DNA of 64,000 nt from Bugula neritina. Its lineage: Eukaryota; Bryozoa; Gymnolaemata; Cheilostomatida; Bugulidae. Below the pieces are notes generated by a model. The model ran no database searches. It had not been told where the DNA came from and saw nothing but the letters and a program-made list of their open reading frames with translations. The DNA lies in the NCBI GenBank assembly GCA_964035545.1, contig OZ037771.1, positions 4,577,128-4,641,127 of the forward strand. The letters run 5' to 3'. The translations under genes were made by a program, and so were the position numbers. Of the stretch, positions 32,894-47,300 are shown in pieces. Numbering within the stretch: the stretch's first letter is position 1; every line of letters starts with the position of its first letter.

Positions 32894-34849
32894 TTAAATT
32901 GGAACACAAACAAGATCGTGTAGACCAGCAATAGCTCCGAATCCTCCAAACTTGAACTGAGAATCGGGCTTACAGTCCAGCTCATCGCCACAAGGACAGA
33001 CTGGCCCATTGAGATAGTTTACACACCTCTCCCCTTCACCACTCAACTTCCTGTAATTTTTTAATTAAAACTTTTAATTTAAATTAATTCTAAATGCTTA
33101 CAATAAAATGAATTAAATGCATTTGTAAGATTCATATCCAAGTGTTTTCATGCAAGGCTTTAAAGCTTGGCATTGAATATACAGTTGATTAAGTCAGGTA
33201 GACAATACGGAGGAGTCATAAAACTCAGAATTTTTGTAAACAGTTGTTATAAGTACCAACAATCATTGTTATAAGTAACAATCATTGATATGTAAACATA
33301 TTGCATTCGTTGTAAGTTAAACATACTTGCAGACTCCTCTTTTTTGCTTTGGTTGTCCGAATTTTCCATCAAAGCTGTCCAGAAACCCTTTGATTCCACT
33401 CTTTTCACTGAGAGCTGCCAACACTTTACCCAATTCAGGGTCTGGTTTGTTGTTTTTCTCTGTGGCCTTCCTGAAAGCTTCCAACTGTTGCAGATATGCT
33501 AAAATACGTTCATAATTATGTAGCCTGCTGTTACAATTATGTAGCTTGCAAGTTTGTCTTGATTTGAGTTTTGATTCAATAATTTGGAATCAAGAATTTA
33601 TTGCCCTATATGTAAATAAGCACATCCACAAGTTGTGTTACTATAGTACTATTGTTACTATAGTCTAAAACTATTTTTCTAAAATAAACTTAACTTGATT
33701 ATTACCAAAATAAACAAGGTTGAAGATTTCCCTATTTAATTTCCACAATCGCTTTTACTTAGAAACAAATTTTAAAATTCTGACTTTATGAGTAACTCAG
33801 AAGATAATAATAGTTTACAAGTATAAAATAAGAACGTCGGTTATGTATAGCTTTTAGATGACCTTCTACATGATTTTTTTGATAATAAGAAATTTCACAG
33901 TATCAGATATATTATACAAGACAACTCTAATAACATACAGACCACTTGTCAAAGAAATCCAGCCAGAAACAGCGAGCACTGGAGAAAGAAAACTCTCACC
34001 TATAATTTGAGCATCTGAAGCATCAATTGCCAGTCCACCAGCACCAATCACAGGCCTCCCTGTGGCTGTTGACATGGTAGTTGTTGGTACATCTGTACTC
34101 GTGCTATCTACATTTACCTGTTGCACAACTTTCATTGAATAATAGCAGAATGATTATTGCTTATTGCATGTAAAACTGAAGTAATAATTTTGTTGACACC
34201 AATCAAATTGTGAGTTGTAACACCCTGAATCTAGAAAAAAATCTCGAGCTCTATATTTGTAGATATTATTATTCTTATACTTTTTAAGAATTTATTATGC
34301 TAAATATTCTAGTTGGCTTAAAGTTATTTTTGTCTTCTCTGAGTATTTACCGGTTTTTGAAAAGATTAACAACTTCAAAACTCAAATTTAAAATACATAC
34401 AACAACAGACTACTACCAGTGCAGTGAGTGAGTAAAAAATACTTGTAATATTTATATATATGCACGATGAATGTATTTTGTAATACCTCCGCGACTTCAT
34501 CTCGTTTTCCCAGAAGTCCATTGCCTCGAGTCACTACACAACACTCGTTTTCCTCACAATCTAGGAAAGTCTCACAGCGTCTGGTTTCACTTGTCAAGTC
34601 AGCAAATGAAGCGCAGAATACCTGGTAAGGTGCTAACTGCTGATTAACATTGCTATTTGCTAAATCATGTTGCTAGTTGTTAGTTATATTATCTATGCAT
34701 TTTATATCCATTGTACCAATAACCACAATATATGATAAATAATGGCAGACCTGTTAATCAAATAGCAACAATTTGTAATATAGCAATATTACCTGTGAAA
34801 CGGGTACGAGAACAGTTAGGAACAAGAGAAAGGTACAAGGCGACTCCAT
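32894..34849 (-). CDS. Secreted Dickkopf Cys2/colipase-fold-like protein with internal dibasic insert
   Basis: Five exons read on the minus strand: 34793-34849, 34487-34621, 34000-34117, 33327-33498, 32894-33050; 212 aa, all phases agree. Residues 1-19 or so form a hydrophobic signal peptide (FLLFLTVLVPV). After it come ten cysteines: C35, C41, C46, C47, then C160, C170, C179, C181, C187, C209. The order C-x5-C-x4-CC, then C-x9-C-x8-C-x-C-x5-C and a last C is the Dickkopf C-terminal/colipase/prokineticin signature (RRCETFLDCEENECC; GVCKKLSGEGERC; CPCGDELDC). Unlike those families, about 112 residues separate the CC pair from the next Cys; this insert is bounded by GKR (57-59) and KQKR (154-157). 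Likely an extracellular ligand or ligand antagonist; cleavage would leave two disulfide-linked chains. The fold call is inference from Cys spacing. Same strand as the next gene, convergent with the collagen gene. Confidence 0.8.
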
Positions 34850-35364
34850 GTTGACTGTACAAGCTATTACGTCAACTGAATGTTATTTGCCTGTACCAAC
34901 ACCATATGCTTTCTTTCCCATAATTCTTGTGTAAACAGCGTAGCTGCGATACTTCTGGCTTTCCTGGCTTATCAATAAATTATTGCTAACCATTTACTTA
35001 TCATTCTTACAAATTTTCCAGTAGCATTGAAATATTGTCAACTTTTTTGTCCTAGTTGCTTCTAACATTGGTAGAACCTGAGCTAAGCTACCCAAAGAGA
35101 GGACAAACCTTGAAACAGTTGCCTTAAAGAGACCGAGTCATTTCTATAGTAACTATAAGCCAATATCACATTTGCTAGAAAATGTTGTGCTCTGAACGGA
35201 GAACAGAAGACGATTTTTGTACTATAACATTTAGGTCACTTATAAGCCTATATTAGTAATGCTTAGAAACAAAATAAACTGCCCCTTTACGTAAAAATAA
35301 GTTTTATGATCACTCTGATACAGAAGTGGCTCAAAATTATTTATACAAGTTTACTATGTGGTTC

Positions 35365-35495
35365 AACCACCCCCTCTTCACACACCCCCTCTTTACACAC
35401 CCCTTCTTCACACACCTCGTCTTCACACACCCCTCTTCACACACCCCCTTTCATACACCCCCTCTTCACACACCCCGCTTCACACACTCGAAGCG
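35365..35495. repeat. CACACCCC-type minisatellite
   Basis: Roughly 14-nt units such as TCTTCACACACCCC repeated about nine times between two minus-strand genes. Open frames rich in His-Thr-Pro over this stretch come from the repeat alone. Confidence 0.85.
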
Positions 35496-35499
35496 CACA

Positions 35500-36339
35500 C
35501 ACATGCTCACACTTGCATGCAGCATGTACAATTTTGTTTATCCCAAATATATTTTTAAATAAAACTGTCTTCATAGGATATACTTTTATTACCAGACAGT
35601 CATTGTTTAGATACAGATATAATATTCTTAAAATTTAAAGTTCACAAATAAAGCATTAAATAGCACCATTGTTATAGTAGTTATATTATTATGCACCTGT
35701 AAAAAATAATTCAGCAAAACCTATTGCAGCTGATCTATAGAATGCTAAATGTAGCATATTATATTCTTATGCTAGATTATTCTATAGTGTGTTTGCACAA
35801 AGACTGTCGTATATCAATAAAAAATTGTAATTACTCAAAAATATAATATAATATATTTATATATAAATACATATTCAACTTGGCAAAAAATATAACGCAC
35901 AATAATAATGAGCTATTAGAAAAATCATTTCTTATAATTGATTTTTTTTCTTAAACTAGCTAATAGGATAAAGCAAGATATAATAAAGTATAATACAAGA
36001 TAATGCATTATAATACATAATATGATATTGTATAATAATGCATAATATGATGTAATATAGTATAATATATTTTAATACAATATATAAAATATTATAGTAT
36101 AGTGTAATATATATCAAAACATAATACAATAATTCAATATAATAAAATATAGTTCATATTTTATCATATTATATGCCTTTAGGAGCAACATATTATAAAG
36201 TCCTATATGAATAAACTTATATTATGCAAATATGCTACTATTTTACAATTAGTCTTTATGTACATTTGGCTCCATAAAATGTTAATGCAATCAGTTGTCA
36301 ACAGAGTCCAGAGCTCAACTCCTTTGAAGGTTAAAAGTG
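35500..36339. other. Intergenic spacer, no gene seen
   Basis: Very AT-rich, with TAATAT/TATAAT runs at 35970-36170. No exon, RNA gene or clear polyadenylation signal for the following minus-strand gene was found. Confidence 0.5.
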
Positions 36340-39300
36340 TCAATCACTAGACAGTTCAGTGATGGTGAGCAAAGCAATACCACCAGTGATAGTAGCGAGT
36401 GTAATGAGTAATCCCAACCTACAAGCATATAAACTACTGTATATTATATACAGTAATTCAACCTACAAGCATATAAACTACTGTATATTATATAGAGTAA
36501 ATCAACCTAATAGCATATAAACTACTCTATATTATGTAGAGTAATTCCTCCCTACAAGCATATAAATTACTCTATATTATATAGAGTAAATCAACTTGCA
36601 AGCATATGAACTACTCTATATTATAATATAGAGTAATCCCAACATACAAGCATATAAACTACTGTATATTATATAAAGTAATTCCTCCCCACAAGCATAT
36701 AAACTACTCTATATTATGTAGAGTAATTCAACCTAATAGCATATAAACTAGGTACTGTTTTTACAGACTAATCCAACCTACAAGCATATAAACTACTGTA
36801 TATTATATAGAGTAATCCAACCTGCAAGTAGATGAAGTTGCTCCCTTATTTTAAATTTTAACATCTTATAATTAAATGTTTAACTGAGAGACTCGCTAAT
36901 AACCGAGGTAAGTTATTCTTCACCTTTGAACTACATGTTACAGCATTAGGCGCTGTTACTTGATGAATTGAATTTATTATTGCAAGCATCAATATTAATA
37001 GTATATGATAAATTCCCACTTTATGAACATTACACATTTTTTAAGACTATAACTACTAATGATATAAGCTTTAACTTTTAGCAGATGCTTTGTTCCAAAG
37101 AAATGGCTATATACCTACAGTGAACATGAGAAGGTAACCCTACAATAATGCACTTTTGTGAATGAAAATCTAAAGCGGCTAAAAACAGAATCAAACTGTC
37201 ACACATTCATGCCGTACTCTACTTTATACATAAGAGAACTGTGAAAGAACTTACAGAAATTTAGAAGACTTGAGAATGACTCCATGTTCAGCTGCAGCTC
37301 TTACAGCTATTACGTTGCTAATAGCAGCATAAATTGTCAAGTTAGCTGTAAATAAAAATAAACCAAGTATACTCTTCATGTATAAGCTTATTATAATTTT
37401 TTATTATTTGAGCAATTACTATTTTGCTATTTAATGCTACTGCAGCATTCATTTTTAGCTGTTAGGATGCATAAATAGATTTTAAACACATTTAATTAAG
37501 TGCTGTTTGGAAAAAACATGAAAGTTATTAGTTAAACTAAATATTTGCTACACCCACATTATTAATAAATGTTTTGTGTAAATTTTGTAAATTTCTCTAA
37601 AAATTCTTTTTTATATGACACCGACATATATGAGATGCATTTATAGTGCAATGATCTCTTACTAAAGTACTGTACACTGAGATGATTATACAATGACATC
37701 TTACCACCTAGGAGAAAGCCGGTTACTTGGCATATTCTACTTGTTCCATAAAAAGATGAATAGTGTTTTTCCAACTTTTTGAATATATTCATCTGCAACA
37801 AAATATAATAAATACTATAATATATAATATTATACATAAAAAATAAACAATACCACAGCACAATGACAAAGTATAGAAGTAAATTATTGATGCAGAATTT
37901 GAGATATTTGATGTATAACTTAGATAATTATCACTGTATACATTTGAAACTAAAAGCCTTGGAATTTTCAAAACGAAAATTGAACTCTAAAATTATATTA
38001 ATAGTATAAAATTGCATTTAAAACAAAAAAATTGTTAAAAAGTAATGCTAAACGCAGTAAACAAAGCAATTGGAATTTTCAGCAAATCTGTGATTCTATA
38101 GTCTTAAACATTAAGTTATAAAAACTGTTAGAGAACCACTGCCTAGCTTCATATAAATCTAATTTTCAGTTTTAAATGTCTACATTCTTTAACGTCTGTA
38201 ATATAATAATTGTCATCATGGCTTTAAAATTCACAAAACTGCATAGATTTGATAATTTGAAAAAACTTAACTGATGATTCCTGGGTAAAATGGTACAATA
38301 CTAATATTATATTTAAAAGTTTTTGTATACAGCTACACTTTTTATTAAGGAATTAGATTACAACACTATAGTAAACAGAGATTACTGCCACTTTTTACTC
38401 AAGTCTCTATATAATAATCACTAGTTTCTATTATATGCAACTGAAAGAATCATACGTCAATTTTTAGTGCTAAAAATTAAATCTGATCAAACCGAAAAGT
38501 GTTGACTATGCAATTTTCATACAGCGTGTTTATGCTTTCTAAAACAGTACAAATATAAACATTACTAGCATGATATTCTTACAAAATGCTTCAATACAAA
38601 TTATTGAGGATCTACAATCTTCTTATTTGATATTTTTGCGTTTTTCTGAAATAAAACTCAAAAAAAATGATACAAAACAATTAGAAGCTACATATCCACT
38701 CTAAATATCATAGTTACCATCTTTGGTGCAAGCGTCTCTACGCCAAGCAATGCTGATAAAGCTGCTGATGACATGATAACAGAGAGAAGAAACAGGAAAT
38801 GGATTGCTGACTTGGAATTTAGACCTGTTTGAAGATCTAAAATCTGCTTGTAAGCAGTACTGATCCAGTCTAACACATCTCCAGTCAGCAACATCTGTAA
38901 GAACAGCAACCTTCATTTTAGATAATTAAAAAGCTGGTGTATTTTATCGCTTAATTTTAGAGATTTAAAATTCGTTTTAAAAATGCATAATTTCCCACTT
39001 GTTTTTAAAAAATAAAATGAGACAAGATAGAAGAAGCTCTAGCAAATACAAAACTTATTTTAGGCCATTTAATATTGCTTTCAAATGTTGAATTCCAAAT
39101 TTGAAAGCAGTATTGAAACAATTTCCTTCTTTTTCATATTTCAAATATTCTTGTAAATAGAAGTTTTAGAAAAAACTCAGCATTCAAGAGCTGAGGCCTT
39201 TACCACACCTTACTCAAACATAGCTTTATAGCATTATAATCTTTGTCAACTATGATAAATCCTATCACTCTGCACTACAGTCTTTGTCAAATGCATAGAT

Positions 39301-42300
39301 GTCTGATATATTACAGTACCAATTCATATATCCAGGAATAAAAGCTGTCTGGTACAGCCATATGATACAACATCTGTATTGTGCATTACTAACAATTAAT
39401 GAAAAGTTAGTTACAATAGATGCATAATAGACAAAAATTAAAAACACAATTATTGCACTAGTGCATATTTAAGCAACGCTTATCCCTCATTCACACTTAC
39501 CGTAACATAAACATATGTCGTAACGTAAAATGTCAGCCATTTTTAATGTGCGCGGGCTGAAGTTTTCAAAGTTGGCTGTTAGGTACGATCTATGACACTT
39601 CATTGGACAATTATATCCAATGAGTTAACGCAAAAGTTTTTCTGTTTGCTGCAACTTATTTGAATCAAACAGTGTTTGATCCTACCGTACAGCCGTACAG
39701 GAAGCTCAGGAATTTGTAAAAATGGCTGATATTTGCTGTTACGGCGTACTATACTATAAGTGTAAATATGGGCTTATCCTCTTTCTCAGTGTAGCAACGC
39801 AAGTTGTGAAGTACATTTGGTAAAGTTATTTTTAGGTTTGAAATTTGAGGTCTCTAGATATCAAGTAAATAAAAAAAAGCTAAATAAACTCAACCTCTGT
39901 TGTATATCTGTACAGAGCTATATAAAGGAGTGTGAGCCAGTTAATAGATTTAATAACTCTCTCTTCACCACCGGTTGCTATGACAACGCAGACGGCTGCT
40001 GTTAGTGAAACAATCCCTGGTGTGAATGTTAGCACGTTCCAACACTCCCAATCAATCCACCAAAATAAGGGAGTGGCTATGACTGTCTAAAAGAGTAACA
40101 AATTAATATGATTGAAAATCTTAATGATGAGTAGTTAAACTTGACAAATTAGCCCATCAACAATTATAATATAATCTTGGCCATATAAATTTGATTTTGA
40201 TTGAACATTGAAAATTTAATTCAATAATATATAAATGTTTTAGTGAGTGCCAAAAAAGTGGACGAGATGATTAAGTTATATTGAAGAGATAAAAAACTAA
40301 AGTGTGACTGCTAATTTTTGATGCAAGTTTAAATAATACAGTCATTTTGCAAAACACGCGGGGGTTTTATAGAATAGCTAAGGACAATGTATATACATTA
40401 TATAACTATGCATCACTTACTGTTCCTACCATTTACAGAGAGTACAATGACCTACATGCTTATATTACTCTATAATACTTACTGTACTTACTATAATTAC
40501 TATATTTACTATATATAGAATATAACTTACAATATTTACTGTCCCTACTATATATACTATATAGTATACTGTGTACTTGTGCAGCATACTTACTATCAGA
40601 GTGAGTATAGAGCATATTAAGAGTTGTGAATAACTGGCTATCCTGTACTTGCTATAGATATCATATGACTCATTGATATCTTCAGACACAGTTTCCACAC
40701 TGTCATATTCACTTTTGTTGGATGAAGGAGTTGTCACATCTTTGTTTAGCAATGCGTTGTACTTTTCATTAATAAGTTGTACACACGTGAAGCTGGCTGC
40801 AGTGAGTGGAGTGATTGTTTTCACCCAGTTGCCAAGTATCACGGCTTTATGCTGTAAATGGTATATATACTTGGAATTATTTGAAACATACGAGTAACAT
40901 TTGAATATTTGAAGAATCATGTAATAAGGTATTACAGTAACTCAACTCTATGTATACTGGGATTACAAGAGTTTAAATTCTTACGTAAAAAAAACTAATT
41001 TCACCAAGTTTATAAGTTGTGAAAATGTTAATGAACAATTTTTGAACTTGAGAAAACTCTTTCATGTTATTAAAAAGTAGATAACTGGCGTGATTATTTA
41101 GTCTCATTACAAGCAAAGATTTTATTTTAAAGCAAAATTAGTAAATGCAAACCTATGATGAAATCAATTACTTGTGATACAAATTAAAGTTTGAAAATAT
41201 GAAAAAATATTAGCTATGAACTATTAATTCGTCAATGCTATTCACCTAATTACTTATTTCTTATTTATGTTGTTGATAAAATAGTTACTTTTTGCTATAT
41301 TCTGTAACTGTATACTATGTTGTGTACCTTGTTATTTACATGAGAAGCAGGGTGTGTCTGCCTCAACTGCTGTTTTCTGATGAGTGGAAACCACATGCAG
41401 ACACCTGCTACTACTGAACACAACATGCCAACACCAAACAGCTTGACACTAATGTCTACTTCACTCAGAGACATGGCTATGAAGTCAGTGTTTTGAAGAG
41501 GAGATATGACATCATTTCCTATCACCGTCAATAGGTTACCGACGTTGGTGGCGATAATGACACCCGCGACTAAAGAGCTTCCCACCAAATGGTGAGCTTC
41601 TGATATGCTGAAACATTAAGTTAATATGTGACTCGAAAATTAAAAGAGCACCTTTAGGCAATTGACAAATTAAGAAGCAATTAGCAAATGACCAAGCAAT
41701 TGGCAATTGACAAATCAACAAGCAATTAGCAATTGACAAGATAACGAGCAATTAGCAAATTACCAAGCAATTAGCAATTGTCATCATTAATTAACAAGGA
41801 ACAAGCAAAAAGCAAACTAATAAGCAGGCAACTAACACAGAAATGAAGCAGAAGAGCTACATTAAAGCAATAAGAAGTCGAAGTTTATCACAATAGTTTT
41901 AAATTTGGTCCTGGTGTGGGAAATAGCACTCTATGAGTGTAGAATTTGCTTTAATTTATTATCTTTATAAAGCTCACTTTTTATCAGCAAATCAAAAGCT
42001 TTTGAATATCTAATTGTTTTCAACTTGTATATACAAAATAGTACTTTATGGTACACTGCTGTAGGCCTATATAATACACCATCAAGATTACAATCAAGCT
42101 AGTCTATGCATATGAGTTAAATATATTTATAAATTGTTTAGATAATGGCAAGAAACTAAAGTGTAAAAGCTTACAAGTTTCTGAGCATGTGGGACCCAGG
42201 AACTTCTAGATAGGTACGGTTTTTAATGCTATCACGGAATGCTTGTAATTTTAATTAACATATTCTATCACAAATGAGATATTTTTTCAAGTAGCTTTTC

Positions 42301-44294
42301 TACATAATTACTGCAGCCGTTTCTTATTTTTTATTCAGTTTGCTATCAATTTAAATTTTGTGAGTCCATAATTAACTTTGCCAACTATATAGGCTATTTA
42401 TGTTTATTACAGAGACGGAGTTCTTTTAATTGAATATTATGCATACACCTAGAATTAAAATGAATAAACAAGAAACATTTTTACTATTAGTTTATCTATA
42501 TTGAAGGGAAACATATATATATATAAATAAAATAGTAATGAAACCATTTCTTGTTTATTTATTTTCAATCAATTAATAGCCTCGCAAGGATATATATATA
42601 TTCAAAATAGAGCTTTATGTATGTAGATTATTAAACTATAACTCACCAAATAGCCAAAGGAACAACCAGCTGGACAGTGTTGGTTCTACCTATTAGTGAA
42701 GATAGCAGAAGAGCTAGCAGTATTACTGACAGGGCACACAACTTCCAGTTTTCTCTGCAGACTTTACTGATCTAAAATGAATGCTTTAGTAACCATGGCA
42801 ACCAAAGAACTTTAAATAACACTGCATCATGAGAAATAGTTTTTATTCTATAATAATCAGATTATAAATGCTGCTATCTCATATTTGAAAATAATATTTG
42901 CTGATTTCATACTATATAAGAAGAAATGTAAAAGCCAATTTCTACATTTCTGATAATTTAAGAAATGTAAGAAAACTCGTTATATAAAAATATCAATTTT
43001 AGATAATTTTTTTAATAAATCAATTAAAACAATTTAAAACGCTCACTCAATAACTTATTTTAAACAAAAGCATTTCTTGTTTTAATGCTAAACTTACTAA
43101 AGGCTTTGTATGAATACATAATATGAACGTTTATAAGTAAAATATTGTCACACAGAAACCCCAGTATATACAACTACCTTACCAGTTATACTAGAGTTAG
43201 TGGTTAGTAGTTAGTAGTACATATACATAAAATTCACGTGGTTTTATAGTCACTATCCCTGTGAAAACCCCTGATGGAAAAGTTTTAGAAAGCTAATTAA
43301 GGACTTAATGTTTTCTATTGTAGCAAAAAAACAACTGACTGGGTGCTCTTCCTAACATCACCAATGGCCTTTACTGAGGTTCGAACCCATGATTTTGTGT
43401 TTACTACCCCAGCGCTCCAACCCCCAGCCTATGGCTGCTAATAGTGCACAAACCGATCAGTAGTTAACAAGTAGATAGTTCTTAATTTACCAGATGAGTC
43501 ATGGAGCTGTAGAGTCCTGAATGGATGAGACTATTGACCAGAACCATCATACTGGCCACCTGTAGTAGCTGATCCAACAGGCTACCAGGAATAATGGTGG
43601 AGACGTGTGGGAACTCCCCGACTGCTCTCAGCTCAGCTGTCTATACAGTATAAGTTTTTCTATTCAATAATAATTACATGTGATAGACTAAGTTAGACTG
43701 TGTGATAATTTTGGCAGGGGGGGGGGGGAGCTGAACAGACTCTTCTAAGTAAACCAGCTCTGGCTATGACTACAACTATATTACATGTTTTATTATGCTA
43801 TAAAGACTTTAAAATGTGATTTGCCATTATAGCTTACTACAAAGCCAATTTAAAATTGTATCCAAGATATTGCTGATTCTAATAGACACTGCTGAGTTTA
43901 TATACTATATTATCATATTATATTATTAACAAAACATGGCTCATGAAGTTTAATTTAGTACATATGCAGTGCAGGTAGTTGTTTTTACAAAATTACATAA
44001 TTATTAGCAACAGGTCTCTGTTAATATTATCTATAAGTGACGGTACTAATCAGAGCTGATAAACTAACATTCAGTTACATTACCTGGAAGAGATAATGAG
44101 TAGTTGTAGATATTCCAGCAGCTATCAGCAACAGTACAATGGGTGGTAAGTACTAAAATAACAACAATAACATTTTCTTATTGTGTAATAATTGTGTAAT
44201 AATCCTAAACAAATACCATTATTCTAAAGATAATGGAACTTTTATCATTTACATAACATTTACAGCAGCGTTAGTTGTATTATTCTATAGATGT

Positions 44295-44377
<83 letters not shown>

Positions 44378-47300
44378 CTACAGTTTAGACAATGGAAGAT
44401 GATTATACTAGCTAAGCATAATTTAACATACTTTTTGTGATGAATCTTGTTTCACAAGTTAAGAAAAAGAACCCCACCGAATAAATTTGAAATCATTGTT
44501 TTTTTTTAGCAAGTCTAATTTTTGATTTTAAGATTTCTAAATTAAATATTTGCTGTAAAAGACCCATACACTTTTAGCTATTTACTCACTTTTTAAGCTA
44601 AATAGGCTTTTAATCTTTAAGGAAAATTTACTTATATTCCCTACTCTTTAGTACTGGGTGTATTCCATTGCAAAATAATAAAATACTTAATAATCACCTC
44701 AGAAAATAGTGCTACTTGAATGATTAACAGTAACACCATTACACTAATACAGTAGACTGTCGTAGGCTCACTAATGTTGATGTCCACAAGAACTCCTATG
44801 GAACTATTCATGTAACTTGTTACTGTTACGGTTTCATTTCGAACTCCTGATAAGTTCTTTCTGCAAATATAGAAGTTCCCAGTTCATATTGACATGTAAT
44901 AACACACTTAGACAGCAAGGAAATTTTTAGTAAAAGTTAAACTTGCAAATCTTAAAAGCTTAGTAAGTATTTTATCATTTGAATAAAATTTTGGCTTTAA
45001 AATTGTATATATTGGAAATTTCCGAGCCTTATTAGCATAACAACTATATTTTTCTTTTTAGGTTACACTATATGCAGAGAAGCAAAAACATTTTATTATA
45101 ATTCAAAGCAATTTAACACATTTACAATGTTCAATAAGTAATGCATCATTATTTATGATTGGTTTGTTTATACTAAACAAGCCAATGGTAAGTACTGATA
45201 AAAGTTATCAAAGCTATCAAGTATTTGCTTTAGAATATAAAATTAATATACTTTACTAGCCTTGGTTTCAAAGTGCAAGATAACAACACCAAGTGTGGGT
45301 TGTTATTTAGCTGATATCCAGTGATATTTGAGTCTGACTCACAGTCTAGTTTAGAAGTGAGATTAACAGATAAGACAACGTCCTTGAGATTTGAATAATG
45401 AGTATAGTTTGACAGCGATTCCAAAGACACTGTTACGTCTGTGGCATTGTAAGGTAAAGTGAAATCTACAGCAATAGCATGTTCTATAATTGTAAAGTAA
45501 AATGAAATCTACAGCAATATTATGTACATAGTTGTAGCAAAGCAATATTATGTATGTGCATATAAATATTAAAGTGAAATCTACAGCACAGCAATATTAT
45601 GTGCAAGGCTAGTAAACTCAGGAGGAAACACTTTAAAATTGAAAAAAAATCGAGTGCTGTGTGTAGCGTTTAGTTTAATGAAGAATAATGTGCTGGTTTT
45701 CAAATTACATGTGTTGTATTACTTGTATTATTCTTTTAAGAATTTTTCAAATATGCTGAAAGTAAATAAAATAAAAACTTACTAATATCAACAGTAGAGT
45801 ACTGGGAGATTACATGTATATCAGTTATGCTTCTTGCTACCTGGGAATTCAAAAATTTAGTGTGCCAAAGAGAAGACAACACCTAGAACAGAAAAACAAT
45901 CCCCCATTGAGATTAATACAAAAGAATAAAGTTTTAGAGTTATGCAGTCTGAATTATGTAAAACTAGAAAATTTGTTAATGTATGCGTTGGCCAAACGCA
46001 CCAAGATAAAAAATGACAACCTATTGCTAAATTTTGAGGCATTCCATTACTACCACTGGACTGGAGCAAAGTAGTAGGAGTAAAATATTCAAGTTATTGA
46101 CTATTTGGCTGAAGAAGTAGAATTATAAATGAAACATATTTGGTAAACAATACTCTAATGAGAAGAGTAAGTATGAATAAGGCATTCTCACCACAGAGGA
46201 TACTACAATGAGACAGAGTATTGACTTGAGTAACGTCTGGCAGAGACATGACTTGGTCACATACATTCTCTTTGCCTGCGCTCTTTCAGCGTGAGATGCT
46301 CTAATGCAGATACACCATAAGCATATTATAAAACTTATGTGGGTTATTAGTCACCGTCCCCATAAAAACTCTTAAACCCCAGAGAGGTTATTTTACGTGG
46401 GTAGACAACTTTTCACATTCACGTATAATTATTATATTTATTTTTAAACGAAATTTTTGCTTGATGAAGCCTATGAAAAAATTTTATACAAATATTGCTA
46501 AGCAATAGCATCTGTAAATAATATATATATGAAACACTCCAAATATGCTAGTATTATTATAAAACTGAAGGCGTTTATTTACTGCTATAATGTGTTGCAT
46601 AAAAATGCATGTTTACTATAGGAACAAAGTAAATAAGGTTCTACACGATATTTAAATATACATTTCTGTTTCATAGCTGCCATTTTATTACACTTACATA
46701 TACCTGTATAGTATTACACTTACATATAACTGTATAGTATTACACTTACATATACCTGTGTAGTATTACACTTACATATACCTGTGTAGTATTACACTTA
46801 CATATACCTGTGTAGTATTACACTTACATATAACTGTGTAGTATTACACTTACATATAACTGGGTAGTATTACACTTACATATAACTGTGTAGTATTACA
46901 CTTACATATACCTGTATAGTATTACACTTACATATAACTGGGTAGTATTACACTTACATATAACTGTGTAGTATTACACTTACATATAACTGTGTAGTAT
47001 TACACTTACACATAACTGTGTAGTATTACACTTACATATAACTGTGTAGTATTACATTTACATATAACTGTATAGTATTACACGTACATATAACTATGTA
47101 GTATTACATTTACAGATAACTGTGTAGTATTACACTTACATATAACTGTATAGTATTACACTTACGTATAACCCTTACCGTGGTAAAGTCAGCGTAAGAG
47201 CCGGAACTGTTGATGTCGTAGCTCTCGACAGGAGTCTGTCTTCTTCATGACTGCTGAATGTAGGGGAAGACGAATCTTTTCTGTGTTTTAGAGCAGACGT

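Noticed and set aside
35306-35638. His-Thr-Pro-rich frames
   Set aside because: Generated by the CACACCCC minisatellite.
38701-38916. Alternative frame for exon 38718-38894 (DVADWRCVRLDQY...)
   Set aside because: It lacks the hydrophobic segment found in the phase-0 frame and would not join the next exon in phase.
46192-46302. Longer version of the TM1 exon starting at 46302
   Set aside because: In phase with the upstream exon it meets a stop; the start at 46282 keeps the membrane segment open despite a weak acceptor.
46685-47172. CRISPR-like array
   Set aside because: Units are contiguous without spacers and the genome is eukaryotic; it is a simple tandem repeat.
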